Assembly: GCA_964490875.1 (NCBI GenBank)
Contig: CAZBEF010000002.1
Location: forward strand, 96,075 to 160,074
DNA length: 64,000 nucleotides
Reading direction: 5' to 3'
Origin: CAYYYG01 sp964490875
Lineage (GTDB): Bacteria; Patescibacteriota; Microgenomatia; UBA1406; GWC2-37-13
The translations under genes were made by a program, and so were the position numbers. How positions within the stretch are numbered: position 1 is the first letter of the stretch; the number at the start of each line of letters is the position of its first letter. Positions 9,926 to 18,579 of this stretch are shown here, piece after piece. The notes under the pieces were generated by a model. The model ran no database searches. It saw only the letters and a list, made by a program, of their open reading frames with translations, and was not told the origin of the DNA.

Positions 9926-11472
9926 AAATATCCGTCATCATTGTTCATTGGAACACGGTCGATCATCTGAAGAATCTGCTGTCGCGGCTTAATGATAGTT
10001 CAATGGAAGTTATTGTGATTGATAATAATTCTTCTGAAAAAATAAATGAACTGACAACAAAATATAAAAATGCAACCTTCATTAAAAATGAAATCAACCA
10101 TGGGTATGCGATGGCCTGCAACCAGGGAGCTGCAATTGCAAAAGGGGAGTGGCTGCTGTTTTTAAATCCTGATGTTGAAGTCACACCGGATCAGATAATG
10201 ATGATGATTGAGCAGGCGGAAGAAAAAAATTTTGTTGCCTGTTCGCCAAAACCCGAATCCAAAGATTATCAAAAAACAGTTCCAACAGTTTGGTCGCTAT
10301 TAGAAGAATTTACTCCTTTAAATAAGTTGATGACAAATACTGGAAAAGTTTACACTCTCACGGGCGGATGTCTGCTTATAAAATCAGAAATTCTCCGCAA
10401 ACTCGGCGGCTGGGATGAACGATTTTTCCTGTGGTTTGAAGACAGCGACCTGACAAAAAGACTGATAGATAATACCTATAAAATCGGGTGGATTGACACC
10501 CCAGTTAAACATGTCGGCGGGGCTTCGTTTCAAGCTTTGGATTCACAGCGCAAACGCGATATCTTTTTTCATTCGATGGATGTTTACTCACGAAAACATT
10601 TTTCATTTTGGGGGAAATTAGTTATTTCATTCATTAAAAAAAGATACTCTAAACGAAAAGTATTGCCAGCCATGGAGAATGGCGTGTCGATAACCGTGCC
10701 TAACATGAAACTTTCAATTCTCGAGAAATTTTTTGAAGATAACAGTAAATTTCTCAATAAAATTGATGAATTAATTATTGTTACAAGCGCAATTAAAAAT
10801 GATGATGTATGGGATTGGCGGAAAAAACATCCACAGGTTCGGTTTATTCTTCTTCAGAAAAATAAAGGTGTGGCTTCAACAATAAATGTGGGGCACAGAG
10901 TTACGGCAACGGAATGGATTGGCACGGTGAATGATGATACCATACTTTCTGAAAACTGGATAGAAAAATGTCTGGAATGTAATGCAAAAGATGTTGGTGT
11001 GTTAAACCCGATCATTTATCATCCCAATGGTGAAATGGAAAGCGCCGGAGTTAAAATATTGAAAAAAGGGAAAGCAGAAGCAATTAAAACCATAAAACAA
11101 GACGAAACGTGTGTTGAAGCCGATGCCGTGAATGCGGCAATTATTTTATATAAAAATGAAGCCTTGAATGCAGCAGGAATTTTTGATGAAAAATTCGGAT
11201 CATATCTGGAAGATATTGATTTGTCGCTTAGAATTAAACGAAACGGCTGGAAAAATATTATATGTTTACATGCACCGGTGACACATATTGGACAATCAAC
11301 TTCTTCAAAAACAATGTGGAAAATTAAACCATGGCTAGATTTTAGGAACTGGTTTTATGTAATTTTAAAAAACTGGAGTATTTCAGATCTGATTGTGTAC
11401 TCGCCAATAATTATTGTAGAGCGGATGAGGAATCTTTCCGGGGTGCTGAAAAGTATTCAAAAATCTAGATAA
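9922..11472 (+). CDS. Two-domain glycosyltransferase, tandem GT2
   Basis: At 516 residues this is about twice a normal GT2. The first domain (about 1-240) has ISVIIVHWNT, VIDNNSS, the DXD-like FLNPDVEV and WFEDSDLTKR. The second (about 250-500) repeats the order with a divergent start, then TVNDDTIL and YLEDIDLSLR. Both domains keep their metal and acceptor motifs, so both may be active and could add two sugars in sequence. The gene overlaps the flippase upstream by 4 bp and an acyltransferase follows 24 bp later. Confidence 0.88.
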   Translation: MKISVIIVHWNTVDHLKNLLSRLNDSSMEVIVIDNNSSEKINELTTKYKNATFIKNEINHGYAMACNQGAAIAKGEWLLFLNPDVEVTPDQIMMMIEQAEEKNFVACSPKPESKDYQKTVPTVWSLLEEFTPLNKLMTNTGKVYTLTGGCLLIKSEILRKLGGWDERFFLWFEDSDLTKRLIDNTYKIGWIDTPVKHVGGASFQALDSQRKRDIFFHSMDVYSRKHFSFWGKLVISFIKKRYSKRKVLPAMENGVSITVPNMKLSILEKFFEDNSKFLNKIDELIIVTSAIKNDDVWDWRKKHPQVRFILLQKNKGVASTINVGHRVTATEWIGTVNDDTILSENWIEKCLECNAKDVGVLNPIIYHPNGEMESAGVKILKKGKAEAIKTIKQDETCVEADAVNAAIILYKNEALNAAGIFDEKFGSYLEDIDLSLRIKRNGWKNIICLHAPVTHIGQSTSSKTMWKIKPWLDFRNWFYVILKNWSISDLIVYSPIIIVERMRNLSGVLKSIQKSR

Positions 11473-11496
11473 CTATTGTTATAATGTACTTTTATA

Positions 11497-12003
11497 ATGG
11501 TAAATAAAATTTTCAATCTGCTACTTTTTCTTGTTTATTCATTAAACAGAATTTATCTGAAAATTTTAGGAGTTAAATTCGGAAAAAATTTACAGATAGT
11601 TTTAATATACCGAATTGCCGCTGCTAAGAAAATTAAAATCGGCGACAATGCCTATATCAGACGTTCTGTAACATTAGGTGCCGACAGCGGCATTATAATC
11701 GGCGACAATGTGATTATATCCGACTTCGTCTCATTAATTTCTGCAGATCATAATTATTCGGATCCACATAAACTTATTTCCGAGCAAGGGCTGAAGATAG
11801 AAGACAAACCGATTGTTATTGAAGATAATGTCTGGATTGGCGAAAAAGCCACAATCTTAAAACGTGTTCATGTCGGAAAAGGAGCCATTATTGGCGCAGG
11901 GGCAGTAGTTACAAAAGATGTCCCGGCATTCGCCATAGCAGCTGGCAATCCGGCAAAAATTATTAAGTACCGCTTTAAACAAGCTCCAAAATCACGCAGT
12001 TAA
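11497..12003 (+). CDS. Left-handed beta-helix acyltransferase (hexapeptide)
   Basis: The protein has 168 residues. From about residue 45 it has repeated [LIV]G-x4 hexapeptides (KIGDNAYI, IIGDNVII, VIEDNVWIGEKATI, KGAIIGAGAVV) typical of maltose/galactoside O-acetyltransferases and CapG-type enzymes. SADHNY contains the usual catalytic His. It probably O-acylates a surface sugar. TATAAT sits 11 nt before the ATG. The last codons overlap the convergent epimerase gene by 4 bp. Confidence 0.9.
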   Translation: MVNKIFNLLLFLVYSLNRIYLKILGVKFGKNLQIVLIYRIAAAKKIKIGDNAYIRRSVTLGADSGIIIGDNVIISDFVSLISADHNYSDPHKLISEQGLKIEDKPIVIEDNVWIGEKATILKRVHVGKGAIIGAGAVVTKDVPAFAIAAGNPAKIIKYRFKQAPKSRS

Positions 12004-12827
12004 ACCGCAGCAAATTCTACAGAAAATTTCAGCTTCATTTCCCACAGAGAATTCGGCGAAACCAGAATAGGATTATTATCTATGGCATAATCTAAACCGC
12101 AAACCGGTTCAAAACAGACAAAATTAAAGTCCGGCTTATTTATGGCCTGCGACCATACGGCAACTTGTGTAATCTTAGATCCGTTTGCGCTGATATCTTT
12201 GATGTCAATTGTTCTATCTGGGAAATGCAGTGCAGCTGATTTATCAAATGTAAATCGGTCGTCTGGTGGATTATTATCCCAATCTATTGCCGATGCATCA
12301 AAACCGGACAGCCCAGAAACCTTTATATGTTTCTTTTCTTCATGTTCAATATCCCAATATGGATGAATGCCGGGGGAAATAGGAAGATCTTTACTGTCAA
12401 TATTTTTGACAACAAGACCATACTCCATAGCTCCATTTTCATGAAGTGATATGGTAAGTGCGGCTTCGAAGGAATAGGGATATTCCTGTTTTGCATCTGA
12501 AGGAATGTGATAAGATGAGAGATTCATTTGGAGGGAGGTTGCCGATACATGTTCTACTTTCCATGTAGAATCACGCCCAAAACCATGCTGGCGTGTTTTA
12601 CTTGATTTACCAAAATACGGAAAAAGTATCGGAATCCCGCTTCGCTTTTTTGTTGAACCACGATAAAGCACATCAAAATACTCATGAGAATGCGGGTGCT
12701 TCACCTTCCAGCTGGTTACATATCCGCCTTCCGGATCGATAGTAACAATACCGTGGGATGTCTGCAACACATATTCGTCTGCTTTACTTCCATCGGAGTA
12801 TGTATGAGTATAAGTAGATTTGTGCAT
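12000..12827 (-). CDS. Aldose 1-epimerase-like protein (GalM/YeaD fold)
   Basis: The protein has 275 residues and the galactose-mutarotase beta-sandwich pattern. SPGIHPYW carries the catalytic acid His and CFEPVCGL the catalytic base Glu near the C-terminus. It interconverts alpha and beta anomers of a hexose or hexose phosphate. The exact sugar is not readable. It sits beside dTDP/GDP-sugar type enzymes and upstream of a repeat element, and converges on the acyltransferase gene. Confidence 0.85.
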   Translation of the reverse strand: MHKSTYTHTYSDGSKADEYVLQTSHGIVTIDPEGGYVTSWKVKHPHSHEYFDVLYRGSTKKRSGIPILFPYFGKSSKTRQHGFGRDSTWKVEHVSATSLQMNLSSYHIPSDAKQEYPYSFEAALTISLHENGAMEYGLVVKNIDSKDLPISPGIHPYWDIEHEEKKHIKVSGLSGFDASAIDWDNNPPDDRFTFDKSAALHFPDRTIDIKDISANGSKITQVAVWSQAINKPDFNFVCFEPVCGLDYAIDNNPILVSPNSLWEMKLKFSVEFAAV

Positions 12828-12860
12828 TGTAGAAATATTTAAAATTTAGGCTTATTTATC

Positions 12861-12983
12861 GTCATCCTGAGCGTAGCGAAGGATCCCGTTAATAAAGGAC
12901 CATGGTTATAGCACTCGTGACTTTACAACCTTTGGATTATTGGTAACGGGATTGCTTCGTCAGACACTCTCCTCGCAATGACG
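12861..12983. repeat. Interspersed palindromic repeat, family A copy 1
   Basis: The element begins GTCATCCTGAGCGTAGCGAA and ends GCAATGACG, so its tips are inverted copies of each other. The core reads GGTTATAGCACTCGTGACTT and then a stretch near CCTTTGGATTATTGGTAAC. Related copies are at 14081, 33565, 48413 and 62061, the last two inverted. No coding potential. It fills the gap between the epimerase and gmd. Confidence 0.9.
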
Positions 12984-13033
12984 TATATATTTGCTTAGAT
13001 AATTCCAAATACGAGCGACGGTCCCTGCCAGAA

Positions 13034-14008
13034 TTATTTCTTCAGCCTCTGCAAATCGGCGTCTACCATCATCTTCACCAGCTCCTCAAACGTCACTTTT
13101 GGCTGCCAATTCAACGCTTTATTCGCCTTTGTCGCTATACCTTTTAACTCGTGCACTTCTGCCGGCCGCAAAAACTGAGGATCAACCGACACATATTTTT
13201 CCCAATCCGTAATTCCAACATGATTAAACGCCACTTCAACAAACTGGCGGACCGAATGATTCACACCCGTCGCAACTACATAATCATCTGGAGTTTTCTG
13301 CTGAAGCATAGCGTGCATTGCCACCACATAATCTCCGGCAAATCCCCAGTCTCGTTTAGAATCAAGATTCCCTAAAAATAATTTATCAGACAGGCCGAGT
13401 TTAATTCGTGCGACACCATCGGTTATCTTGCGTGTTACGAACTGAATCCCGCGGATCGGGGACTCATGATTAAACAAAATTCCATTACATGTAAAAAGTT
13501 TGTACGACTCGCGGAAATTAACAGTCATCCAATATGCATACAATTTCGCGATTCCATAAGGGCTTCTCGGGCAGAAATGAGTATTTTCATCTTGGATACC
13601 ATTCTGATTACTGTTGCCAAAAATCTCGCTTGTTGAAGCCTGATAGAATTTGCTTGCAGGAGAAAATGACTTGAGTGCATTTAAAAGATATAAAACACCG
13701 ACAGCATTCACCTCGGTTGTAAGCTTAGCCATATCCCAAGAACCACCAACAAAAGACTGGGCAGCCAAATTGTATACTTCATCTGGACGAATGCTTTTTA
13801 TAACACTATAAAGTGACGATTCATCTGTCATATCGCCCTGAACATATTCCACATTTTTTGTGACTCCCAAAAAATCAAGATTACTGAAATTGGGGTTTGA
13901 ATACCGGCGGATAAGCCCATACACTTTATAATCTTTCTCCAGAAGTAATTTGGCCAAATACGGTCCATCCTGGCCGAGGATGCCTGTTATGAGTGCTGTT
14001 TTTTTCAT
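13034..14008 (-). CDS. gmd: GDP-mannose 4,6-dehydratase
   Basis: This extended short-chain dehydrogenase has 324 residues. TGILGQDGPYLA is the NAD(P)-binding glycine motif with the QDG signature of GDP-mannose dehydratases. SPYGIAKLYAYW has the catalytic Tyr-x3-Lys. HESPIRG and FVTRKI match the GMD substrate loop. It makes GDP-4-keto-6-deoxymannose, precursor of rhamnose- or fucose-type sugars. The next-step reductase (RMD or GMER) is not in the window. TACAAT lies 10 nt before the ATG. It is slightly shorter than common GMDs but not visibly broken. Confidence 0.93.
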   Translation of the reverse strand: MKKTALITGILGQDGPYLAKLLLEKDYKVYGLIRRYSNPNFSNLDFLGVTKNVEYVQGDMTDESSLYSVIKSIRPDEVYNLAAQSFVGGSWDMAKLTTEVNAVGVLYLLNALKSFSPASKFYQASTSEIFGNSNQNGIQDENTHFCPRSPYGIAKLYAYWMTVNFRESYKLFTCNGILFNHESPIRGIQFVTRKITDGVARIKLGLSDKLFLGNLDSKRDWGFAGDYVVAMHAMLQQKTPDDYVVATGVNHSVRQFVEVAFNHVGITDWEKYVSVDPQFLRPAEVHELKGIATKANKALNWQPKVTFEELVKMMVDADLQRLKK

Positions 14009-14080
14009 ATTAGTCTAAATTGTACACTACCCGACCTTAAAATTCACCGAAATGTTTAAAATTCATCCAAAATTACTCTA

Positions 14081-14212
14081 CGTCATTGCGAGGAGGAACG
14101 ACGAAGCAATCCCGTTAACAGAGACCCCAGGTTATAGCACTCGTGACATTAAAAGCTTTCGATTATTGGTAATGGGATTGCTTCTCCCGACTTCTTCAGG
14201 ATCGCAATGACG
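14081..14212. repeat. Interspersed palindromic repeat, family A copy 2
   Basis: Tips CGTCATTGCGAGGA and ATCGCAATGACG are inverted. The core again reads GGTTATAGCACTCGTGAC, then a variant of GATTATTGGTAATGGG. Same orientation as copy 1, on the other side of gmd, so gmd is flanked by two direct copies. Noncoding. Confidence 0.9.
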
Positions 14213-14249
14213 TTTGTATCTTATTTCAGGATTTATATATAATATATCC

Positions 14250-15332
14250 ATGTACTCAACAGAAACTCTTCTTGAAATCAAAAAAAATGTAGTTTCAGAA
14301 CTAATCGAAGCTCAACATGGCAGACCTTCTAGCTATCCATTTATTCGACATTCCCTATCACAAACAACACAAATTCAGGCCGATGAAACCTTTCAGACAT
14401 TAGTTATTGGAGGTTCATTTTATCGTAACGCCTTGCTCAAGAAAGACGAAGGAAAACCTAAAATAATTAAAGATGAATCAGGAGAACTCCCCATATTTAA
14501 TACTGCAAATTTATTTTTAAAATTTATAGAACAGCAATTAGATAAATCTGTACGCCATATTGCAATTAATTTTGCGTATCCGCTTACCCCCATATTACGC
14601 CATAATATTTTGGATGGTATTCTTCAGTCAGGCTCAAAAGAACATAAGTTTGCCGGAATGATAGACAAAACAGTAGGGCGTTTTATAGAAGAGCATATTA
14701 AAGAATCATGGAATAAAGAAATTCATGTTGCTATAACAAACGATGCAATCTGCCTGTTACTATCGGGACTTCTGCAGAATTCATGGCAATCACTCGCCGC
14801 CGGAATTGTGGGTACCGGATTGAATTTCGCTATTTTCCTCGACGAGTTTACCGCAGTTAACCTGGAAGCAGCTAATTTCAATAAATTTCCACAAAGTGAA
14901 GAAGGTGTAGAAATAGACAATCATTCTGTATTGCCGGGGCAAGCTAAATACGAAAAAGAGACTTCGGGTGCCTACTTGTATCAACATTTCAATCATTACT
15001 TAAAAAAACACAATCTTAATTTTTTACCGCTAATTTCTACAGAAGAGTTAAACGGTCTTACATATCAAAAAATCCCTAAGATTTCCGAGCTTGCGCAGTC
15101 CTTTCTAAATAGATCTGCGCAATTGGTAGCTGCACAAATTGCGGGAGTGCTTGAATTTTCTAAACGCGACTTAACCTTCATCATGCAAGGAAGTCTTATA
15201 TGGAACGGTCATGGTTATTTTCAAATGCTGAATGACACAGTTCAATTGTTATCTAGCACCTATAATGCTAAATATATCCAGATTAAAGACAGCGATATTT
15301 TCGGCGCTGCCGAATTATTTATACACTCCTGA
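14250..15332 (+). CDS. Hexokinase-like sugar kinase (eukaryote-type fold)
   Basis: The protein has 360 residues from ATG 14250, chosen because TATAAT lies 6 nt upstream; an in-frame TTG at 14214 abuts a repeat. The pattern follows the hexokinase_1/hexokinase_2 family: ITNDAICLLLSG holds the catalytic Asp (about D165), GIVGTGLNFAIF is the ATP-phosphate loop, KYEKETSGAYLYQ matches the second-domain glycine/glutamate segment, and DSDIFGAAEL is the typical C-terminus. It would phosphorylate a hexose or amino sugar. It lies convergent to glmS with no gap, pointing to hexosamine or glucose entry. Confidence 0.82.
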   Translation: MYSTETLLEIKKNVVSELIEAQHGRPSSYPFIRHSLSQTTQIQADETFQTLVIGGSFYRNALLKKDEGKPKIIKDESGELPIFNTANLFLKFIEQQLDKSVRHIAINFAYPLTPILRHNILDGILQSGSKEHKFAGMIDKTVGRFIEEHIKESWNKEIHVAITNDAICLLLSGLLQNSWQSLAAGIVGTGLNFAIFLDEFTAVNLEAANFNKFPQSEEGVEIDNHSVLPGQAKYEKETSGAYLYQHFNHYLKKHNLNFLPLISTEELNGLTYQKIPKISELAQSFLNRSAQLVAAQIAGVLEFSKRDLTFIMQGSLIWNGHGYFQMLNDTVQLLSSTYNAKYIQIKDSDIFGAAELFIHS

Positions 15333-17093
15333 TTACTTTACTGTCACACTCTTCGCCAGATTCCGCGGTTTATCTGGATCGTACCCCTTCTCCAAAGCCA
15401 GATAATATCCTAGAAGCTGGGCAACTACGACATTTGGGATGATAGTTGCATCGCAGCAGTTGCCGACTTCAATAAATTCGTCGTAGACTTCATTGTGTTT
15501 ATCGGAAATACCGATAACATATGCACCACGGGCTTTGACTTCGTAGGCGGCCGACAATGTTTCTTCGTACGTTTCGTCTGATGGATTATAAACAATTACC
15601 GGAGTTCCTTTTTCGACAAGAGCAATGACTCCATGTTTTAATTCACCGGCAGCAAATCCTTCTGAATGAATATACGAAACCTCCTTTATTTTTAAAGAAG
15701 ATTCAAGCGCGGTAGGGTACGAAACGCCGCGGCCGAGAATAAAAACATGTTGAGATTTTTCGATGCGTTTTGCAATGGTGCGAATCTTTTCTTTGCGCTG
15801 AAGCAAGCGTTCAACTTCGGCAATTGCTTTTTGAAGATCCAGCACGCCAGCTTCATAATTCCCTGCGAGCTGGTTTGCTAAAAGATATAGTATCGCCACT
15901 TTTGCAGTGAATGATTTTGTAGCTAGCACGCATTTTTCCGGTCCGGCGTTCAGCAGTATTTTTTCATCAGAAATACGATACAACGTTGAGCCAAGAACAT
16001 TGGTAATACTTATTAATGTGCTCCCTTTTGCTTTGGCGGCGCGGACTCCAGAAATGATATCGATAGTTTCACCGGATTGAGATAAGGCGATGACTAAAGA
16101 ATTCTTTTTTAGAAAATCGGTTAGATATTCAAATTCAGAAGCGACACATGCATTGACGTGACGTTTGGTGATTTTAGAAAAGAGATACGAACCGGCCAGA
16201 CAGGCGTAATATGCAGTACCACATCCGATGAAATATGAGCCGAATGATTTCTGAATGACAGAAGCCAGATGTGCAATGGTATCCTTTTGAGTTTTAATGA
16301 TATTGGTAAGCACTTTCGGCTGTTCGTAAATTTCCTTCATCATATAGTGATCATATGTACCAAGAGATACGCTATTTTTTTCAATTGGTATAGCGATGAA
16401 TTCAAGTGATTTTTTTCGAAGATTGAAATCATACAGATCATATTTTTCTCCGACATGCAGAAGTTCATTGTCTTCTAGAAAATATAAATTGTTGGTATAG
16501 GGGATTATTGCCGAGCCGTCGGAGGCGATATAACTTTCGCCATCTTTATGAGCAAAGACGACAGGAGATCCGTTTTTAATTGCGAAAAACTCTTTTTCTT
16601 GAGGGAAGAAAATAATCGCCGCATTTAATCCATGAAGTTTTTTGAATGTATCAACGACAATGGATTTTCGATCAGATTTTCCTGACTTTAATTCTTCTTC
16701 AACAAGATGTGCGATGATTTCAGAATCCGTTTCAGAGGTAAATGTATGTCCTTTTTTCTGAAGAGCAGACTTTAGATCGCTGAAATTTTCAATAATGCCG
16801 TTATGGACAATAACTACTTTCCGATCACACGATGTGTGAGGATGCGAATTTTCTACCGTCACACCGCCGTGAGTTGCCCAGCGGGTATGGCCGAATCCAA
16901 CAGATGAATTAAATTCCGGAAGTTCCGCACCGCCAATCTTACCAACATGAGTTTCGATAAACAATTCGTCATTTTCTTTGACAAGTGCTACTCCCCAAGA
17001 ATCATATCCACGATATTCCAAAGACTTTAAGCCGTCTAAAACGATCTGTCCGGCGTTTTTTTGAGATCCGCGATATGCAAATATGCCACACAT
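15333..17093 (-). CDS. glmS: Glutamine-fructose-6-phosphate aminotransferase
   Basis: The protein starts MCGIFAYRG, with Cys2 as the N-terminal nucleophile of the glutaminase domain, followed by SLEYRGYDSWG and GHTRWATHGG. Two SIS domains follow (about 265-390 and 430-560), including SQSGETIDI and the C-terminal LAKSVTVK. It makes glucosamine-6-phosphate, the entry to UDP-GlcNAc and peptidoglycan. 586 residues is slightly below the usual ~610. It is preceded by a long structured leader with its own consensus promoter. Confidence 0.97.
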   Translation of the reverse strand: MCGIFAYRGSQKNAGQIVLDGLKSLEYRGYDSWGVALVKENDELFIETHVGKIGGAELPEFNSSVGFGHTRWATHGGVTVENSHPHTSCDRKVVIVHNGIIENFSDLKSALQKKGHTFTSETDSEIIAHLVEEELKSGKSDRKSIVVDTFKKLHGLNAAIIFFPQEKEFFAIKNGSPVVFAHKDGESYIASDGSAIIPYTNNLYFLEDNELLHVGEKYDLYDFNLRKKSLEFIAIPIEKNSVSLGTYDHYMMKEIYEQPKVLTNIIKTQKDTIAHLASVIQKSFGSYFIGCGTAYYACLAGSYLFSKITKRHVNACVASEFEYLTDFLKKNSLVIALSQSGETIDIISGVRAAKAKGSTLISITNVLGSTLYRISDEKILLNAGPEKCVLATKSFTAKVAILYLLANQLAGNYEAGVLDLQKAIAEVERLLQRKEKIRTIAKRIEKSQHVFILGRGVSYPTALESSLKIKEVSYIHSEGFAAGELKHGVIALVEKGTPVIVYNPSDETYEETLSAAYEVKARGAYVIGISDKHNEVYDEFIEVGNCCDATIIPNVVVAQLLGYYLALEKGYDPDKPRNLAKSVTVK

Positions 17094-17169
17094 AGAATGA
17101 ATATGAATTAATAAAGCAGCTTATACAGTAAGAAAGCAGAGTTATGTGTTTTATTTTTGTTCTGCCGAT

Positions 17170-17355
17170 TGCTCCGCAGTGTTGTTTAAAACTTAAGGTT
17201 GATAACGCAACCTGAGGGTTTCCGCTGATACTACCTCGACAATATGTCGGGTGTCCGATCCCGTGAAGTATAGATACTCCACAGCCCTCTCCTCGTTTCC
17301 CACCAAATCGGTGGGCCACACGCCTTTTTTGATAATTTCCACTTTCCTAAAAAGC
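17170..17355 (-). ncRNA. Structured 5' leader of glmS, possible divergent glmS ribozyme
   Basis: The untranslated RNA before glmS is about 260 nt and GC-richer than its surroundings. On the minus strand it forms hairpins: CCCACC/GGTGGG (17299-17315), a GTGGAGTA/TACTTCAC stem, GACA/TGTC, GAGG/CCTC, and AGGTTG/CAACCT. The order CGAGG - TATC - GCGGA - CCCTC - GGTTG hairpin CAACC - TAAG (17192-17242) resembles the conserved glmS ribozyme core. The canonical AGCGCC cleavage strand was not found, so the ribozyme reading is tentative. Any other cis-regulatory RNA would fit the location too. Confidence 0.4.
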
Positions 17356-17363
17356 TTAGTAAG

Positions 17364-17392
17364 AGTATAACCTACGAAGTTTGGTATGTCAA
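17364..17392 (-). promoter_or_regulatory. Consensus sigma-70 promoter for the glmS leader
   Basis: On the minus strand TTGACA (17392-17387) and TATACT (17369-17364) are separated by exactly 17 bp. The predicted start near 17357 leaves a leader of about 260 nt before the glmS ATG. This is the best -35/-10 pair noticed in the window, and it differs from most genes here, whose -10 lies about 6 nt from the ATG. Confidence 0.8.
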
Positions 17393-17397
17393 AATGG

Positions 17398-18417
17398 CTA
17401 GACTATAGGATTGCCTACCTTATGGATTTTTTTGGGATTGTCGACATCTACATGTAAAAATGATGCAAGATTCACGAGCACACCCCAACCGGCGCTGAGC
17501 AGACAATAGTTGCCGAAAATTTCGTTAGTAGAGTAGGGAATGGAATGTTCAAAAAGTGATGAATTATCGATACTGACAACTGAACTGTTTGTTGTACTGC
17601 CGAATTTCTTAAAATCATCGATAAATGGCCGCATTCCCTTGGGTTCTAAAATAAAAAGACAAGCGCTGTCGATCACTTCTGCAGGGCCGTGGAGAATCTG
17701 CGTATCGGCGAAAAACGTTCCCGGCTTGCGAACCATTTCATTTGTTTTTAAAGCCAGTTCGCCGCCAACTCCGTTATCAAGACCGGCATATAAATACTGA
17801 TTTGCTTCTGACAATTTCTGAACCAATTCGGGAGAAATTTTTTGGGTAATATTTGCCTGAATCGATTGTGCCGCGCTTTTGAATTCTCCGGCTAGATCGG
17901 GTAGAGACTTTATTTTCCCCTGAATGAAAGCGAGATGATATACGAGAGATTCATAGAGAAGTCCTTGTTCCACTACACTTTTAGTTGCCGCCACACCTGT
18001 TTCAAAACCGCCTTTTAGAATTATCACGTTCTGACATTTCTGAGCTAAAGGAGAATCGGCAACTGCGGTGATACCGATAATTTGCGCGCCTTTCCCCTGC
18101 AAATGATCATATAACAACATGGTTTCTTTCGTTTTTCCAGAATTACTGGAAATAAAAACTACTGTATTTTCAAAATCGGAATACTGCAGAAGATCTGAGG
18201 CAAAATAGACATCGATTTTGTTTTCTATACCCAGCTTAAGCGCCCTATTTTTGGCATTATTGCCGGGGAAAATAAGACTGCTGCCAAGACCAGAAAAGAT
18301 GATACGCTTACCGCCGATCTGTTCGGCAATCTGTTTGGTTTCATTAAAGTCAAATAAATCTGGCAGCTTTACGGTATCAAGCATTTCTTTATAAGTATAA
18401 GAGTCGGTGATGTTCAT
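17398..18417 (-). CDS. SIS-domain sugar isomerase-like protein
   Basis: The protein has 339 residues and two SIS folds, like the isomerase half of GlmS or AgaS-type deaminase/isomerases, without the glutaminase domain. GLGSSLIFPGNNAKN and ISSNSGKTKETMLLY are the phosphosugar-binding loops; ATKSVVEQG and a second-domain GGELALKTNEMV follow. It probably binds a glucosamine-6-phosphate-like sugar. It lies just upstream of the glmS promoter on the same strand. Amino-sugar deaminase/isomerase or regulator are both possible. Confidence 0.8.
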   Translation of the reverse strand: MNITDSYTYKEMLDTVKLPDLFDFNETKQIAEQIGGKRIIFSGLGSSLIFPGNNAKNRALKLGIENKIDVYFASDLLQYSDFENTVVFISSNSGKTKETMLLYDHLQGKGAQIIGITAVADSPLAQKCQNVIILKGGFETGVAATKSVVEQGLLYESLVYHLAFIQGKIKSLPDLAGEFKSAAQSIQANITQKISPELVQKLSEANQYLYAGLDNGVGGELALKTNEMVRKPGTFFADTQILHGPAEVIDSACLFILEPKGMRPFIDDFKKFGSTTNSSVVSIDNSSLFEHSIPYSTNEIFGNYCLLSAGWGVLVNLASFLHVDVDNPKKIHKVGNPIV

Positions 18418-18492
18418 ATGAAGTATTAGAAAATCGGTATTATGCTGTAATTATACATTTAAATCCGCCTCTTTTATGCACAGAGATGATAA

Positions 18493-18508
18493 TGTGATCT
18501 GAATCACA
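18493..18508. promoter_or_regulatory. CRP/FNR-family-like operator palindrome
   Basis: The sequence TGTGATCTGAATCACA is an exact TGTGA-N6-TCACA palindrome, the half-site pattern bound by CRP-type regulators. It lies in the gap between divergent genes 18417(-) and 18580(+), with its centre about 62 bp upstream of the start predicted from the promoter at 18529-18557, a standard class I activator position. No CRP gene is in this window, so the cognate regulator is unknown. Confidence 0.5.
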
Positions 18509-18528
18509 AAATACATAAAAGTGGCGTA

Positions 18529-18557
18529 TTGACGCGACGATCATAATATAATACTAT
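18529..18557 (+). promoter_or_regulatory. Putative promoter of the 18580 gene
   Basis: TTGACG and TACTAT are separated by 17 bp. The expected start lies near 18563, about 17 nt before the ATG. It is placed correctly relative to the CRP-like palindrome upstream. Confidence 0.5.
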
Positions 18558-18579
18558 ACGATTTTAGAATAGATTATAT

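Noticed and set aside
17192..17242. RNase P, tmRNA or SRP RNA in the glmS leader
   Set aside because: The conserved RNase P, tmRNA tRNA-like and SRP domain IV sequences were looked for and not found.
17002..17319. Open frame on the minus strand through the glmS leader
   Set aside because: It overlaps the glmS start in another frame and follows the hairpin-forming leader; the residue pattern looks random.
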